Shown piece after piece: positions 11,423 through 22,400 of a stretch of 64,000 nucleotides of DNA. Source of the DNA: Phragmites australis (lineage: Eukaryota > Streptophyta > Magnoliopsida > Poales > Poaceae). Where the stretch lies: contig NC_084924.1 of the NCBI RefSeq assembly GCF_958298935.1, forward strand, positions 27,129,819 to 27,193,818, given 5' to 3'. Numbering within the stretch: position 1 is the stretch's first letter; every line of letters begins with the position of its first letter. A program made the position numbers and the translations under genes. Below the pieces are notes generated by a model, which was not told where the DNA came from, made no database searches, and saw nothing but the letters and a program-made list of their open reading frames with translations.

Positions 11423-11880
11423 TGTTGACGACCGAAATTGGCATATTGTGAAGACTTTTAGTGCTGGAAGTTTTCTAGTTGACCGATGAACAATACTTCG
11501 ACCAGTGAACAATACCTCCGATCAAATGAACAGTAACTCCGACCAGATGAACAGTACTTCGACCAGTGAATAGCACATGTGACCAGTGAACTGTACTTAC
11601 GACTGGTGAACCTTGAAAGCCGGACTGTAATAAGAATACTTGGGTAGATATATAGGAGTTTACTAGAAAAGATATGTTAGTTATAGAAAGTTTGGAGATC
11701 GGAAGGCAAGCTGAATCATATATGTAAGTCATGTTTGGTTTGAATTAGGAGTTTTGATTTTGTACGGCTAAGACCTGCCACCTTTTAAATATGAGAGGGT
11801 TATGGTCAATTGAAAAAATCAACTAATCAATCAAACACAATCTATCTCAAGTGTGTGTGAGCTTTCTCTAGACTCCAACA
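11423..11880 (+). repeat. Probable solo LTR, copia-like
   Basis: The segment runs TGTTGACG...CTCCAACA with matching TGTTG/CAACA ends. It contains a TTTAAATATGAG promoter-like box near 11786, followed by a stretch rich in TCAAT/CAATC typical of an R region. I found no 5-bp target duplication, so the boundaries are provisional. It abuts an unrelated LTR fragment at 11881. Confidence 0.45.
11475..11612. repeat. About 23-bp degenerate tandem repeat
   Basis: Five to six diverged copies of a unit of the form CGACCAGTGAACAGTACTC occur inside the preceding LTR. The spacing drifts between about 21 and 24 bp. Confidence 0.6.
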
Positions 11881-12733
11881 GTATACCACACTTTCAAATG
11901 ACTGAGTAGAGGAGCATTTATAGCCTCAAACTCGCGCACTAGCCGTTAGCCCAACGACTCAGAAAAGTTGTTAACATCGGATGATCTGATGAGAACAATA
12001 GTACTAACGCCGGATCATCTGGTAAGTACACTCTCATAAACTAGCCGTTAGAACCCCACTTAAGCCTCTGTGAACACCGGATACTCCGATGCATACTTCA
12101 TCTCAATCAGCGGACTATCCGGTGAGTTATCCTGAGCCATCCGAGCATTTTCTTCTTCTCTGTGTAAATTGTTCCGGTGTTAGCATCTGGTGCACATCAC
12201 TTCATCACCGGACTATCTGGTGAGTTGACTTCAGCCAACCAAGCCAATGCAACCCTCTCTGGAAATAATGCTCTGGTGTGCACAGCCTTCATCACCGGAC
12301 CATCCGATGCGTTGAACTTCGTTCTACCTCTTTGCATTATTCATTGTCCGGTGTGTGCAACACACTGATCAGCTGACCATCTGGTGCTTTGATCTTCAAC
12401 TTCAATGGCTGCAACCTTCTCTGGACAAAATACTCCGATGCGTATCTTCTCTGATCACCGGACCTTCCAGTGAGGTCTTCAGACCTCTCTCCCCTTTGTC
12501 AAATGTGCTCCGGTGAGTTCAACACCCAGAGTACTGGACCATCCGATGAGGCAAATTTTATTTGGACTTCTTCAATTTAGTCTGACTTTGTCCCAGCGGT
12601 GGTGGCTTCTTCATGTATTGCATCTATGAGACCTACTAACATATATTCTTAACAAATATGTTAGTCCCATTGATGATATTATCATTAATCACCAAAATGG
12701 CAATCATGACCTAATATGGCTATTTTCACTACA
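11881..12733 (-). repeat. Truncated SIRE/Maximus-like LTR fragment
   Basis: On the minus strand this starts TGTAGTGAAAATAGCC at 12733 and follows the same course as the LTRs at 55852 and 59656: AGGTCATGATTG, GGTGATTAATGA, then a series of CCGGA...TCCGG palindromes, then GGCTATAAATGCTCC as TATA region. It is cut off at 11881. It is therefore another, older copy of the family found complete at 55852-61026. Confidence 0.75.
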
Positions 12734-12960
12734 ATCGTGATAGTCAAAATACTATTTGTTTGACCAAGAATGATATGCTCCATGCCAAGACTGAGCACAT
12801 TGATGCCAAGCTCCACTTTATTTGTGATATTATTTCCCAAGGGCAAGTTGTTGTGGGAAAGATATATATTGCTAATAATTCCGCAGATATACTTACCAAG
12901 TTACTCTCTAATACTAAGTTTAAGTATTGTTTGGACTTAGTTGGTATTCATGGTGTGTGA
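12734..12960 (+). pseudogene. Copia RNase H C-terminal remnant
   Basis: The plus-strand translation contains LTKNDMLHAKTEHIDAKLHF and then NNSADILTKLL. These are the conserved end of a Ty1/copia RNase H (HxRTKHI and ADIxTK motifs in the family). The open frame runs to a TGA at 12958-12960. Its 5' side is interrupted at 12733/12734 by the SIRE-like LTR fragment, so only the last quarter of the domain remains. No gag or RT of this element is present. Confidence 0.8.
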
Positions 12961-13030
12961 TAGCCCTTTGGGGTTTTAGAGACAATTTCTTCATGTATAT
13001 CTTTATAGGGATTTTGAGTCAAGTAGGGTT

Positions 13031-13181
13031 TGTTGGATAATGCCTCGAAAGCCAGAGTTCTAGTCGGATACAACTTTATAAGACACCTATAAATATGGGC
13101 CAACCCTTGTACTTGTACCATGTACCATCACAATATGATTTGTCTCCTGTGGTTTTTTACCTCGTGTCTAATTTCATAACA
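13031..13181 (+). repeat. Possible short copia LTR
   Basis: This follows the RNase H remnant by 70 bp, where a 3' LTR is expected. It starts TGTTGGATAATG, contains CTATAAATATGGGCC as a promoter-like box (about 13087) and ends ...CATAACA. No target duplication or partner LTR was found, so it is tentative. Confidence 0.4.
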
Positions 13182-14194
13182 GATTAGACTAGAGCTAGAT
13201 CAAGTGAGTGATCCACATTTGTTACTCTCATGATGTTTGCATATAGCTAGATGCTCGTCTTGCGTGGCATCGGCTTGACTTCCAGGATTGATTGGCTCCG
13301 GTGTGGCTCATTTTTTTTATTTGCATCCCTCGCATCTTATTTCCCACTCTATACTCTCCTTCCTATTTGACGGCCTAAGCTAGGGCTTAGGCAATGCTAG
13401 GATCAATGAAGCAAATACATAGCATTGGGGCAGAGGAGGGTGTGGAGGTGGATTGAGCCCGGTGAGTCTGGATTTTGGGACCATTGAGAGGGATTGTTTT
13501 GGTTCAATTTGTGCCCTGCAGCAAGGTTCCATTTTGAGGGATAAGGCAAGCTCTCGATTGGGATGTGAAATGTAAGCGTGTTGTCTTGTGGATTTTGAAA
13601 TTGGTTAGGCAAGCCACAACTCGTAAATGTAAGCTTGGGAGGGAGATTCGGTCAGCTTCAATTTGAACATTATGAAGTTTCACATGGTGGTCAGGAGCTA
13701 GCTGATCTACAAGAAGTTTCGTATACTGTGACAAAAATCCATAACGTTATGAAAGATGGATTGTTAGTGACGATCCTGACAATTTCGCCACAAACCAAAG
13801 GATAAGGCAGTATGAGAAACTTTGTACATTTTGTGACCCCGGTATTGTCACGAACCTTGTGATGGCGAATATATGCCATAAAAAGTGTTTTATGACAAAA
13901 TTGGAACATACTATGACAATATAAGGTCATCATGGAACATCAATTTTCTTGCAAGGGTACGGGGTTTATGTATGAATATGGAAATCCAAGATAATGGTGC
14001 AGCCATGGTTCTAAGGACGGGTATTCAAAGTTTCTGAAAAAGTAAAGTTGTTCAACAGCAATGCAAAATATGAAGGATCATATCAACAAGAGGCAAAATA
14101 TAAAATGTTTGACATAGTGATGATTTCCAAAATAATTTAGAAAGATTACAAAATAATAATAAATTTACAATATAACTCTGTGATCCCCAGCTTG
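13182..14194. other. No gene; possible CACTA-derived debris
   Basis: No coding sequence is recognised. Between about 13730 and 13930 there are scattered TATGACAA/TGTGACAAA motifs, and the stretch ends TTTTCTTGCAAGGG at 13943. This resembles a mutated CACTA terminus (TTTTCTTGTAGTG), so a decayed CACTA-derived element is possible but unproven. Confidence 0.35.
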
Positions 14195-15737
14195 CACTAC
14201 TATAGAAAGGGTCATCCCTGCCCTCTTTCATTACTGGTTATTTCTGAACTGGCAGTGATAAGGTATCACTATCAGTTCATAAGCTAAACTAGTAGAACTA
14301 ACCATGAGCCGCTACGAACAAGCAGTGATATCAACTATCACTGCCAGTTCAAAAAGCTCACTGACATATCCATAATTGAGCCAATACAAACTGACAGTGA
14401 TAATCCTTATCACCGTCGGTTTGGAATACGAGCCAATAGAGATAAGGATTATCACTGCTAGTTCATAAGCTCATTGACGAAGCAATAATTGTGCGAATAC
14501 GTACCGGCAATGTTAATTATTATCGCTATCGGTTTGTATTTCAATCCAGGAGTGATAATTCTTCTATAAATCCTGAGCCTTTCTCCCTTAGCCACTCCCC
14601 ATCTCACTTCATGCCCAATCTCCAAAAGTCGCTCTCGAGGGGTATTGGCGGTCGAAGTGGTGCGGTGGTCACGTTGCCACTGCGATCGCCTCTACCCCAT
14701 GTGCTTGGCTTCTACGTCCTCCTAGCTCCTCTCTGTCTCTCGAGCCCAAGCCATCTTGTTTCCTTAAGACACCTCGCAACCGCCCGAGCAACCTCACTAT
14801 CTCTAAACCCATAGCCACCTCATGATCATCATCTACCGAGCTCTTCACGCTCCCAATCTCCAGAAGCTGCTCCTGAGGGAAAGTGGCGGTCGAAGTGGTG
14901 AGATGGTCACCGTCGCCACTATGGCTGCATTTACCCCTTGGGCCCGACCTCTCCCAAGCCAACTCGCGGCCACCCTCGTTTCCTCCCGAACCTCGTCGTC
15001 TCTGAGTCTGTCACCGACCTCGTCGTCTCCGAGCTTGTCGTCGACCTCACTGTCTATTGAGCCTGTCACTAACCTCGCCGTCTCCCAAGCCCGTCTCCCG
15101 AGCCCGTAGCCCTTCTCCCCATCTCCTAAGCCCGTAGCCCCATCTCCTCATCTTCCCATCTCCCATCTCCCATCTCCCCCAATTAAACGAGTGGCTAACT
15201 TTGAGTGTTAAAGATTATGACCATAGGTAGATCTAAACGAATGACAGAAAACACATTCGCTTCAAGATAATTATGTTTTCACCATTCGTTTATACTTATT
15301 ATTGTCACTCAGATAGTGCAAGATGTAAAACGGATGGTGCAGAGCTATTGTATCAGACTTGGAACGTCAGAAGAGCTCCTAGTACAATAACTTTGCAATA
15401 TTCGTTCCTATTTGCCATTGCGAGTGTAGATTTAGATATAAAATACTCTACCACAAATATTTCGAGATGATGTCTCTATCTAAGCTTGATTTGAGATCAA
15501 ACTTAGGCAGATCCCCGTACTAAAGAGTTCGTGGTAGAGTATTGGTTTGAACAGGCAATGATAGTTGGATTATCATTGTCGGATCTCGATTTGAACTGAC
15601 AGTGATACTTACTATCACTGTCGGTTCATAAACGAGTGGTGAGAATCCATTATTATCACTGTTGCTAATTCATGCTAGTTCAAAAATCGACAGTGATACA
15701 AATTTTAAACCGACAGTGATGACCTTTTCTGTAGATG
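14195..15737. mobile_element. Non-autonomous CACTA element
   Basis: The left end CACTACTATAGAAAGGGTCA matches the CACTA terminal pattern, and the right end GATGACCTTTTCTGTAG is its inverted counterpart with degraded last bases. Inside both ends are many copies of a subterminal repeat around TGACAGTGATAA/CTATCACTG in both orientations. The middle (about 14580-15180) is a GC-rich block with two diverged copies of a CCAATCTCCAAAAG...GGTCGAAGTGGT module. No transposase is encoded. The ORFs in the block look like by-products of base composition. Confidence 0.75.
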
Positions 15738-16060
15738 GGTTCGGAGTTGGTGACAGGCTCGGAGACGATGAGGTCATCAATGGGCTCGGAGATGGCGATG
15801 TGGCTAGGGTGTTAGCGAGGTGGCTCGGGCTCGAGAGACGGCGAGGAGCTCAGAGGACGTGGAAGCTAGGCACAATGGGTAGAGACGATTGCAGTGGCAA
15901 TGGTGACCACCGCACCACTTCGACTGCCACTACACCTCAGGAGTGGTTTCTAGATATTGGGAAATGAAATGAGATGTGGGGCACAACTAAAAGAGATGGG
16001 CTTGATTTATAGAAGAATTATCATTGTTGTATTGGAATACGAACCGGCCATGGATAGGCA
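15738..16060 (-). repeat. Inverted copy of the CACTA GC-rich module
   Basis: This segment is the reverse complement of the module at about 14530-14830. It includes the GGTGACCACCGCACC...CCACT core and the ATTTATAGAAGAATTATCA junction into CACTA subterminal repeats. It appears to be a truncated second element lying head to head with the first. Confidence 0.65.
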
Positions 16061-17401
16061 TTGATTGATCGGTAGTACATCAGTCTTGATTAATTTACTG
16101 GAGTGCAACTGTGTGTGGCCCAAGTGGAAAGGTAATATGAAATGTCATCCAGCCTTTGTCAATCTCGTCTCGTGAAACGTTGTCGGTCATCCTATTCTAC
16201 TGGTTGTCTAGTCTAGTTGTGTTGCAGCTGAGCAACTCACCAGCTGATTGGACTAGGGGATATACAAAGTATATATGATTTTTCTTTCCAAAAATAGGTA
16301 TTTAGTTGAATATCCTTGAATCGCTATAGATCCGCCCTTGGTGCAAGAGGTGAGCTGATGTCACGCGAACAATTTCTATTGAATTGGCTGCCTTTATAGA
16401 CAAATAACTATGAGATTGTGGTTTATTGCTTTGTGATTATTACTTGGGTGTTTTGGTAGATTTGTTATGCCTCATCTTTGGTGCTCTTCGTCTCCACGTA
16501 CTCTTGTGATGGTCCAATGAGACCTTAAGGTGATGGAGATACATGTGGGATAAGAAGATGAGAATTGGCATTTATATTTGTGTGATATAGTTAATCTCCA
16601 AGATCCTTTAGATATTACCATAGTTTTACCGATACCATTATTTTAATATAATCTATGCCCCTGTTCGAATTTTTTTTTAAAGGAAACTAACCCATCAGAC
16701 CTAGGGACAAATTAAGTTCGTGAGAAATGATTCCCTGTCAAACCAATACATAGTGATGGAATTTTGTTTGTTTAGAAGAAGGAGAAGAAAGTAAAAGAGA
16801 GAGGTTTTTTTAACCGAAAAGCAGAAGAGCTGTTTTTCTATCATTAGGAGAAAAAAAAAGGCCAGTCCACGACGCACGCATGTTCCTGCTTTTGGAATAA
16901 CATGATTTGACTCTGGAGTTAGCCAACTCGATGCGTGTTTTCTTCATCACCCCTCGATCGGTGCTGCAAGTAGTAGCTATTAGTGCGAACGTACTCCAAT
17001 TAGCGGGCTTGTGCCTAGAAAACTTGAGCATAAATGCATGGTTCAATATGCTCCCACGTTAGTTGCTAGGTTCCATCTCGTGTTGATAAATGCATGGAAT
17101 AAAGTTTTGTTTTACCTGTCTTGTTTTGCGCTATCCTTATTAAATAAAACAACACGATTGTTTACGCAAATGCATAGACTGCATTGCACAGAAAGTTTGC
17201 AATAAAAGAAAATCTGTTAAAAGAGATGAGGCGTGTGTTTTCTTTGAAAACCAACAACTTTCCATGATTCTTGCACATTGCTCTCCCCTCATGCACATGC
17301 TAGCATTATTTAAGTACTTAGACAGATGCGAAGCAATCTGATTAATTTAATTTAATTAACGTTCCTTTGGAGTTGAACACACCATAAATGGGAACCAGAC
17401 C
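16061..17401. other. No gene recognised
   Basis: AT-rich intergenic sequence with poly-T and poly-A runs near 16667 and 16851. I find no supportable gene or element boundary. Confidence 0.45.
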
Positions 17402-18016
17402 TAAAGACGTCTAAATGGGTCGTGCCTATTGGGCCGGTCCGAGGCACGGCACTGTAGGCATGACCCAGGCACGGCACGATCCGATTACCGACGGGCCGGG
17501 CCGGCACAGCACGACGCCACGGGCCGTGCCTGGGCCGAGCGCGCGGCACGACGGGCCGGCACGGCACGGCCCGGTCAAGTCGGACCGGCACGGGCACGGC
17601 CCAGCCCGGGCCGGCACGGCCCGGCACGGTCCGGCCCGGCACGATCCGGCCCGGCACTATTTTCTATTTTCTATTTTTATTTTTATTTTTTAGCTATTTT
17701 TAAATATTTTTTTTATCTATTTTTTATATTTTTATCTATTTTCTATATATATTTTATGTATTTTTTCATTTTTTATATTTTTTTTTATCTATTTCGGCCC
17801 GTCGGGCCGACCGGACTGTCGGGCCGAAATCGTGCCCGGGCCGGCCCGACACGACACGGTTATCGACGGGCCGTGCCATGGGCCGAGGGGAAGGCACGCG
17901 GGCCGGCACGGTACGGCCTGTTACTGTAGATGGGCCGTTTGGGTCGTGCCGTAGCCGGATCGTGCCGAGTCGGGCCCGTGCCGGGTCGGTACGAACGGCC
18001 CATTTGGCCATGTTTA
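17402..18016. mobile_element. GC-rich non-autonomous hAT element
   Basis: This 615-bp element starts TAAAGACGTCTAAATGGG and ends CCCATTTGGCCATGTTTA as inverted repeats. It is flanked by a perfect 8-bp target duplication ACCAGACC (17394-17401 and 18017-18024), which places it with hAT transposons. Both arms are extremely GC-rich, built from GGCACGGC/GGGCCGGC words, and flank an AT-rich core (about 17660-17795). Overlapping ORFs in the arms reflect the simple composition, not genes. Confidence 0.9.
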
Positions 18017-18024
18017 ACCAGACC

Positions 18025-18269
18025 TACTGCCTTCGCAGGAGAATTTTTATTTTGACCCTTTTCTGTTCTAATAATTTATTACTAACCCCTTTCAGACTAT
18101 AATTTTAGAAATCAGTCTTTTATCTGACTGATAACGTTGCCTTGTCATGCCATCTATGGTGATGTGAGAAATAATGTTAATTCCTAGAAATATGGTCTTG
18201 CGGGTTTAGTATTAAAATCTTAAGATGAAAAGTGTCAAAATAATAAAAAATCTCCTTCCCTGATCCTCC
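18025..18269. other. Intergenic, upstream of FAB1
   Basis: AT-rich sequence without a supportable feature between the hAT element and the GC-rich FAB1 leader. Confidence 0.4.
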
Positions 18270-19462
18270 TGTGGGCACTCCGTGACTTCCTCGCCTCCCG
18301 GCCCCACCTGTCAACCTCACGCCCCACCCCAGCAACAAAAACCACATAAATCTAAGTGGAATAAAAGTTATAACAGCCAAATAAAAATAGAAACGAACTC
18401 CCCTCCTCCCCGTTTCTCTCTCCAAGTCCGCCGCGCGCGCGCTCTCTCTCTCTCTGTTCGCCTCCGCCGATTCGCGACCCAAAGCTGCGATCTTCCGGCT
18501 CTCCCCCGATCGGATTCCTGCGCTGTCCCTCCGTCCTTCACCGCCGCTTCCACGAGCTCCCTACTGAACCGCGCGGCGCGACTTCCCGTGCCGTCCGGCG
18601 CCGCTGCAGCCAATGCCCGGCTCGCTCAGAGTTGCCGCCCCGCCCCCGCCGCCTCGCTGCGACACGGGCGCGGGGCACGATACAGGACTCTGAGACCGGC
18701 TTTATTTGGCTTATTGGAGAGACCTTGGCCCTTGGCGCGGAGGAATTCTTGCCCCCTCCGTGGCGGTGGCGCTGGTGGCGGCGGCGCGCGCCACCTGCTC
18801 GATCTAGGTTCTCTGAGAGGCTCTTTGGCGGATTCCGATGCAATGTGGGACTCGGTCGGGTGGCGCTTGGTCTGATAGTGATCGATCTCGGGCGTCTTTC
18901 CGGGTATAGTCCTTGGCGACATTACTGCTTCTATCTTGTCGTTGCAATGGAGACCAAATTCGGAGTGGTTTCTAAGACAATTGCGTACAGAGAGGCATGC
19001 TTTTTTAGTCTGGTAGAAGCATTTGACCGAATTAGATAATTAGGTACTGAATTTTGTGGGAAACTTGATATTTCGTTGTTGTTTAGGTATCAACCGTACC
19101 ATAGATTCCTTTTATGCTGAGAAAGTTATATAACTTAGACAACTTGATCCGATCAATGAAGGATTGTAGGTAATTACCATGTTAGACTGTACAGTGTATA
19201 AATGAATCACAGTTGTAGTTCTGTTATGCTGTTATGCTCTTTGCATCTGCTCATTGAGGAAAATCTTGCTGCAAAAGAATACAATCATTTTTAGGTTCAC
19301 AATTTTTTTCTGTTGGTAAATTGTATATGGTATATCGTACAACTTTTTTTTTTATTATGTTGTAAGTTGTAACGAGTGCCTTGATGTCTCGCTAGATTTT
19401 TGTGGCAACAGGTGAGGATGCAAGTATGAGGGTTTCTTTGACGTGTACCACTGCAGCCACCA
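18270..19462 (+). promoter_or_regulatory. FAB1 promoter and 5' UTR with leader intron
   Basis: Sequence upstream of the FAB1 start changes at about 18400 to a GC-rich leader with a (CT)n tract (about 18438-18458) and many CpG. An AAATAAAAATAGAAA run near 18380 could serve as a TATA-like element. A 5' UTR intron is likely: a good acceptor (TTTGTGGCAACAG, ending 19410) precedes the coding start by 52 bp. The donor is uncertain; CGG|GTATAG near 18903 is one candidate. ORFs in this leader are not conserved-looking. Confidence 0.55.
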
Positions 19463-22400
19463 ATGGATGCCCCAGATAAAACTTTTGCTGATGTAGTTAA
19501 GCTTTTGACATCATGGCTGCCACATGGGTCCAACCCAGAAAATGTCTCGAGGGACTTCTGGATGCCCGACCACAGTTGTCGAGTCTGTTATGATTGTGAC
19601 ACACAATTCACCATATTCAACCGCAGGCATCATTGTCGTCGTTGCGGGCGCATTTTCTGTGGTAAGTGCACAGCGAACTCCATCCCAGTTTCAAGTCACC
19701 CTGACAGAAATGCTGATGAGGGGGACAAAATTCGTGTCTGCAACTTCTGCTTCAAGCAATGGGAACAAGAAAAAATCACAGCTTTAAAACAGGTGCTGCC
19801 GGTGCTCAGCCCGTCCCTATCTGAGGCGAGTTTGTTCAGTACAAAGTCAAATATCACCATTAATAGTGTTAGCACAACAGTTGGCTCTTACTCTACTGGA
19901 AATTATCAGCATGTGGCTCGTGCTTCCAGCATTAGTCCTCCGAAATGTTGCCAAGACAGAACTTCCCATAATATGCAAGACAGCCATGCACCTGAGAAAA
20001 GTATGTCCACTGTTTCAAACAAAGATGACTCTTCGTCAATTCAGTTTGGCTATTTCACAAACAGGTATCCTGTTTGAAACCTCAAATGATATAATGCTCC
20101 ATAGTTATATTTTAATATATCTTGTTATGTTTTTTATAAATATTATTATTTTCTTTTCCTAAAGGGATTACTCTGTTAGTGTCATTTGTAGTGACGCTGA
20201 ATATCCATTTATTTTTGTCCTCATATGTTGTTTTGGACTAATTCACAAGTTATAACACTTGGCTAATGCCTATCTCGTCATGTGACATTCTAAATCAGGA
20301 GTGATGATGAAGATGAAGAATGTGCTGCTTACTTCTCTGATAGGCAGGTACAACATCAACAGCACAATGAACAATACTATGGCCCAGATAAGTTTGATGA
20401 GCTTGATCCATCCTGCAATTCCGCAATATTACATACAGTTGAAGAAAATATAATTTCTAAAGAGGTATTACCTCATGTGATTGATCAAGGATTCCCCAGT
20501 ACATTGCCCGTCGCCAAACTGGAGGATAAACCAGAACCTGATAATAGTTCTGAATGCAGGGCTGCTTCATCCATTTATGTTCTGGAAAGTACTGATACAA
20601 ATCAAGTTGATTTTGAAAAGTATGAACTTTTCTGGCTTCCTCCCGAACCAGAAGATGAGATGGAAACTGACTTGTTTGGTGAAGACAATGACGATGAGCC
20701 TGTAGATGATTTTGAACAGTGTCGTACTCGGTCCCCAAGTAGTTTTGGTAGCGGAGAATTCCAAAGTAGAGATCGGTCAAGTGAAGAACATAAGAAAGTA
20801 ATGAAAAATGTTGTTGATGGACATTTCAGGGCTTTGATCTCTCAGCTGTTACAGGTGGAGAATATTTCATTACATGAAGGTGACGACATGGATTGGTTGG
20901 AGATTGTTACTTCGGTATCATGGGAAGCTGCAAATTTCCTCAGGCCAGACACAAGCCAAAGTGGTGGCATGGATCCTGGTGGATATGTCAAGGTTAAGTC
21001 CTTAGCATGTGGGCACCGCAGTGAAAGGTGAATGGTCCTTTTGTTCATACAATATAGTCAACTAACTATAAGCCTACAATTACAAGCTTACTAACTCATC
21101 ATGAATCAAGTGGCGGGTCCAAAAATGGAGCATGTCATGTGCTAATTATGACAGACTAAAACTGGTATAAAATTGAACTAAATCATAGCAAAAGTACATA
21201 ACAACTGGTATAAAATACAATTGACGAAACACATGAAAACAATGTATTCTAGCTAGGGAAAATACCCTGTCAAGGAAGATTTTATCCACCGAACATGGCG
21301 ACATCACTTACTTGCAAACATCTATTTAACGAAAATAAAGAGAAATAACATTACACTGGGTAATCACAGTATTTTATTGTACACAAATATTTCCTAGGAT
21401 TTAATAAATCACAATTGGTGTAGTAGTGTTCATTGGTTACTTCTGAATTTCTCCATATCTGTGGTGGGTGGAGCAAAACCCATGAGATCACTTGTAGCTT
21501 TAAGAGTATCCATCCTACTTGTTTTGTCAAGCTTGCCAAGAGAGAACCTATTTGGCATAGTGTTGGTAAGCAGTTCCAAGTCGCAAGAGGAATGTGCTGG
21601 GCTAGTCCGCTGCCTTCTGTTCGTTAGGATGGATGCGGGAATTTCTTAGCCCATATAGCTTGAAGATTGTTGGCCCAAAGTAATATATACTACATGGGGT
21701 TAAGTGGGCTGGCCAGTGCTTCAGCCACCCTAGCGTTGGGTGTGAATCTGCCCTTGCATGAAGCCCTTTCCTGTAAACGCCTTTCCCCTATCTATATCCA
21801 ACTAATATAAATCCTGTTCATACTTTTTTACCATCAACTATCCTGAAATAGTATTGAGCGTTCCCTTCTAGTTATTTGCTTGACGACTAAACTTTCTCTT
21901 GTTTCTTTCATACTGCATTGAGCCTTAATAGTTTATGTATTATCTGATAGCTATGTCCTACTTATTTCAGCATTGTTGTAAAAGGGATAGTCTGTAAGAA
22001 AAATGTTGTGCATAGGCGCATGAAGTCAAGAATAGAAAACCCCCGGCTCCTCCTACTTGCAGGAGCTCTTGAGTACCATCGAGTCACGAATCAGCTGTCA
22101 AGTATTGACACCTTGCTTCAGCAGGTTTGTGAACCTTTCTATGTTCTTGTATGCAACCTGACGCTTTCATTGATCTTATATGCATTTTTAATCTGATATA
22201 CAGGAAACAGATCATCTTAAAATGGCTGTCGCAAAGATTGTAGCTCAAAAACCTAACTTGCTTTTGGTTGAGAACTCAGTCTCTCGCTATGCTCAAGATT
22301 TGCTTCTAGAAAAGAACATATCACTGGTTTTAAATATCAAGCAGCCCCTCATGCAGCGTATAGCTCGTTGCACAGGTGCTCAGATAGTTCCTTCTGTTGA

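Noticed and set aside
17352..18102. Overlapping ORFs rich in Arg, Gly, Pro and Ala on both strands
   Set aside because: They lie in the GC-rich arms of a hAT element with defined ends. The composition removes stop codons in all frames.
18177..19039. Several ORFs of 74-197 codons around the FAB1 leader
   Set aside because: They lie in the GC-rich promoter and 5' UTR, overlap on both strands and have no recognisable domain. The FYVE domain begins only after the ATG at 19463.
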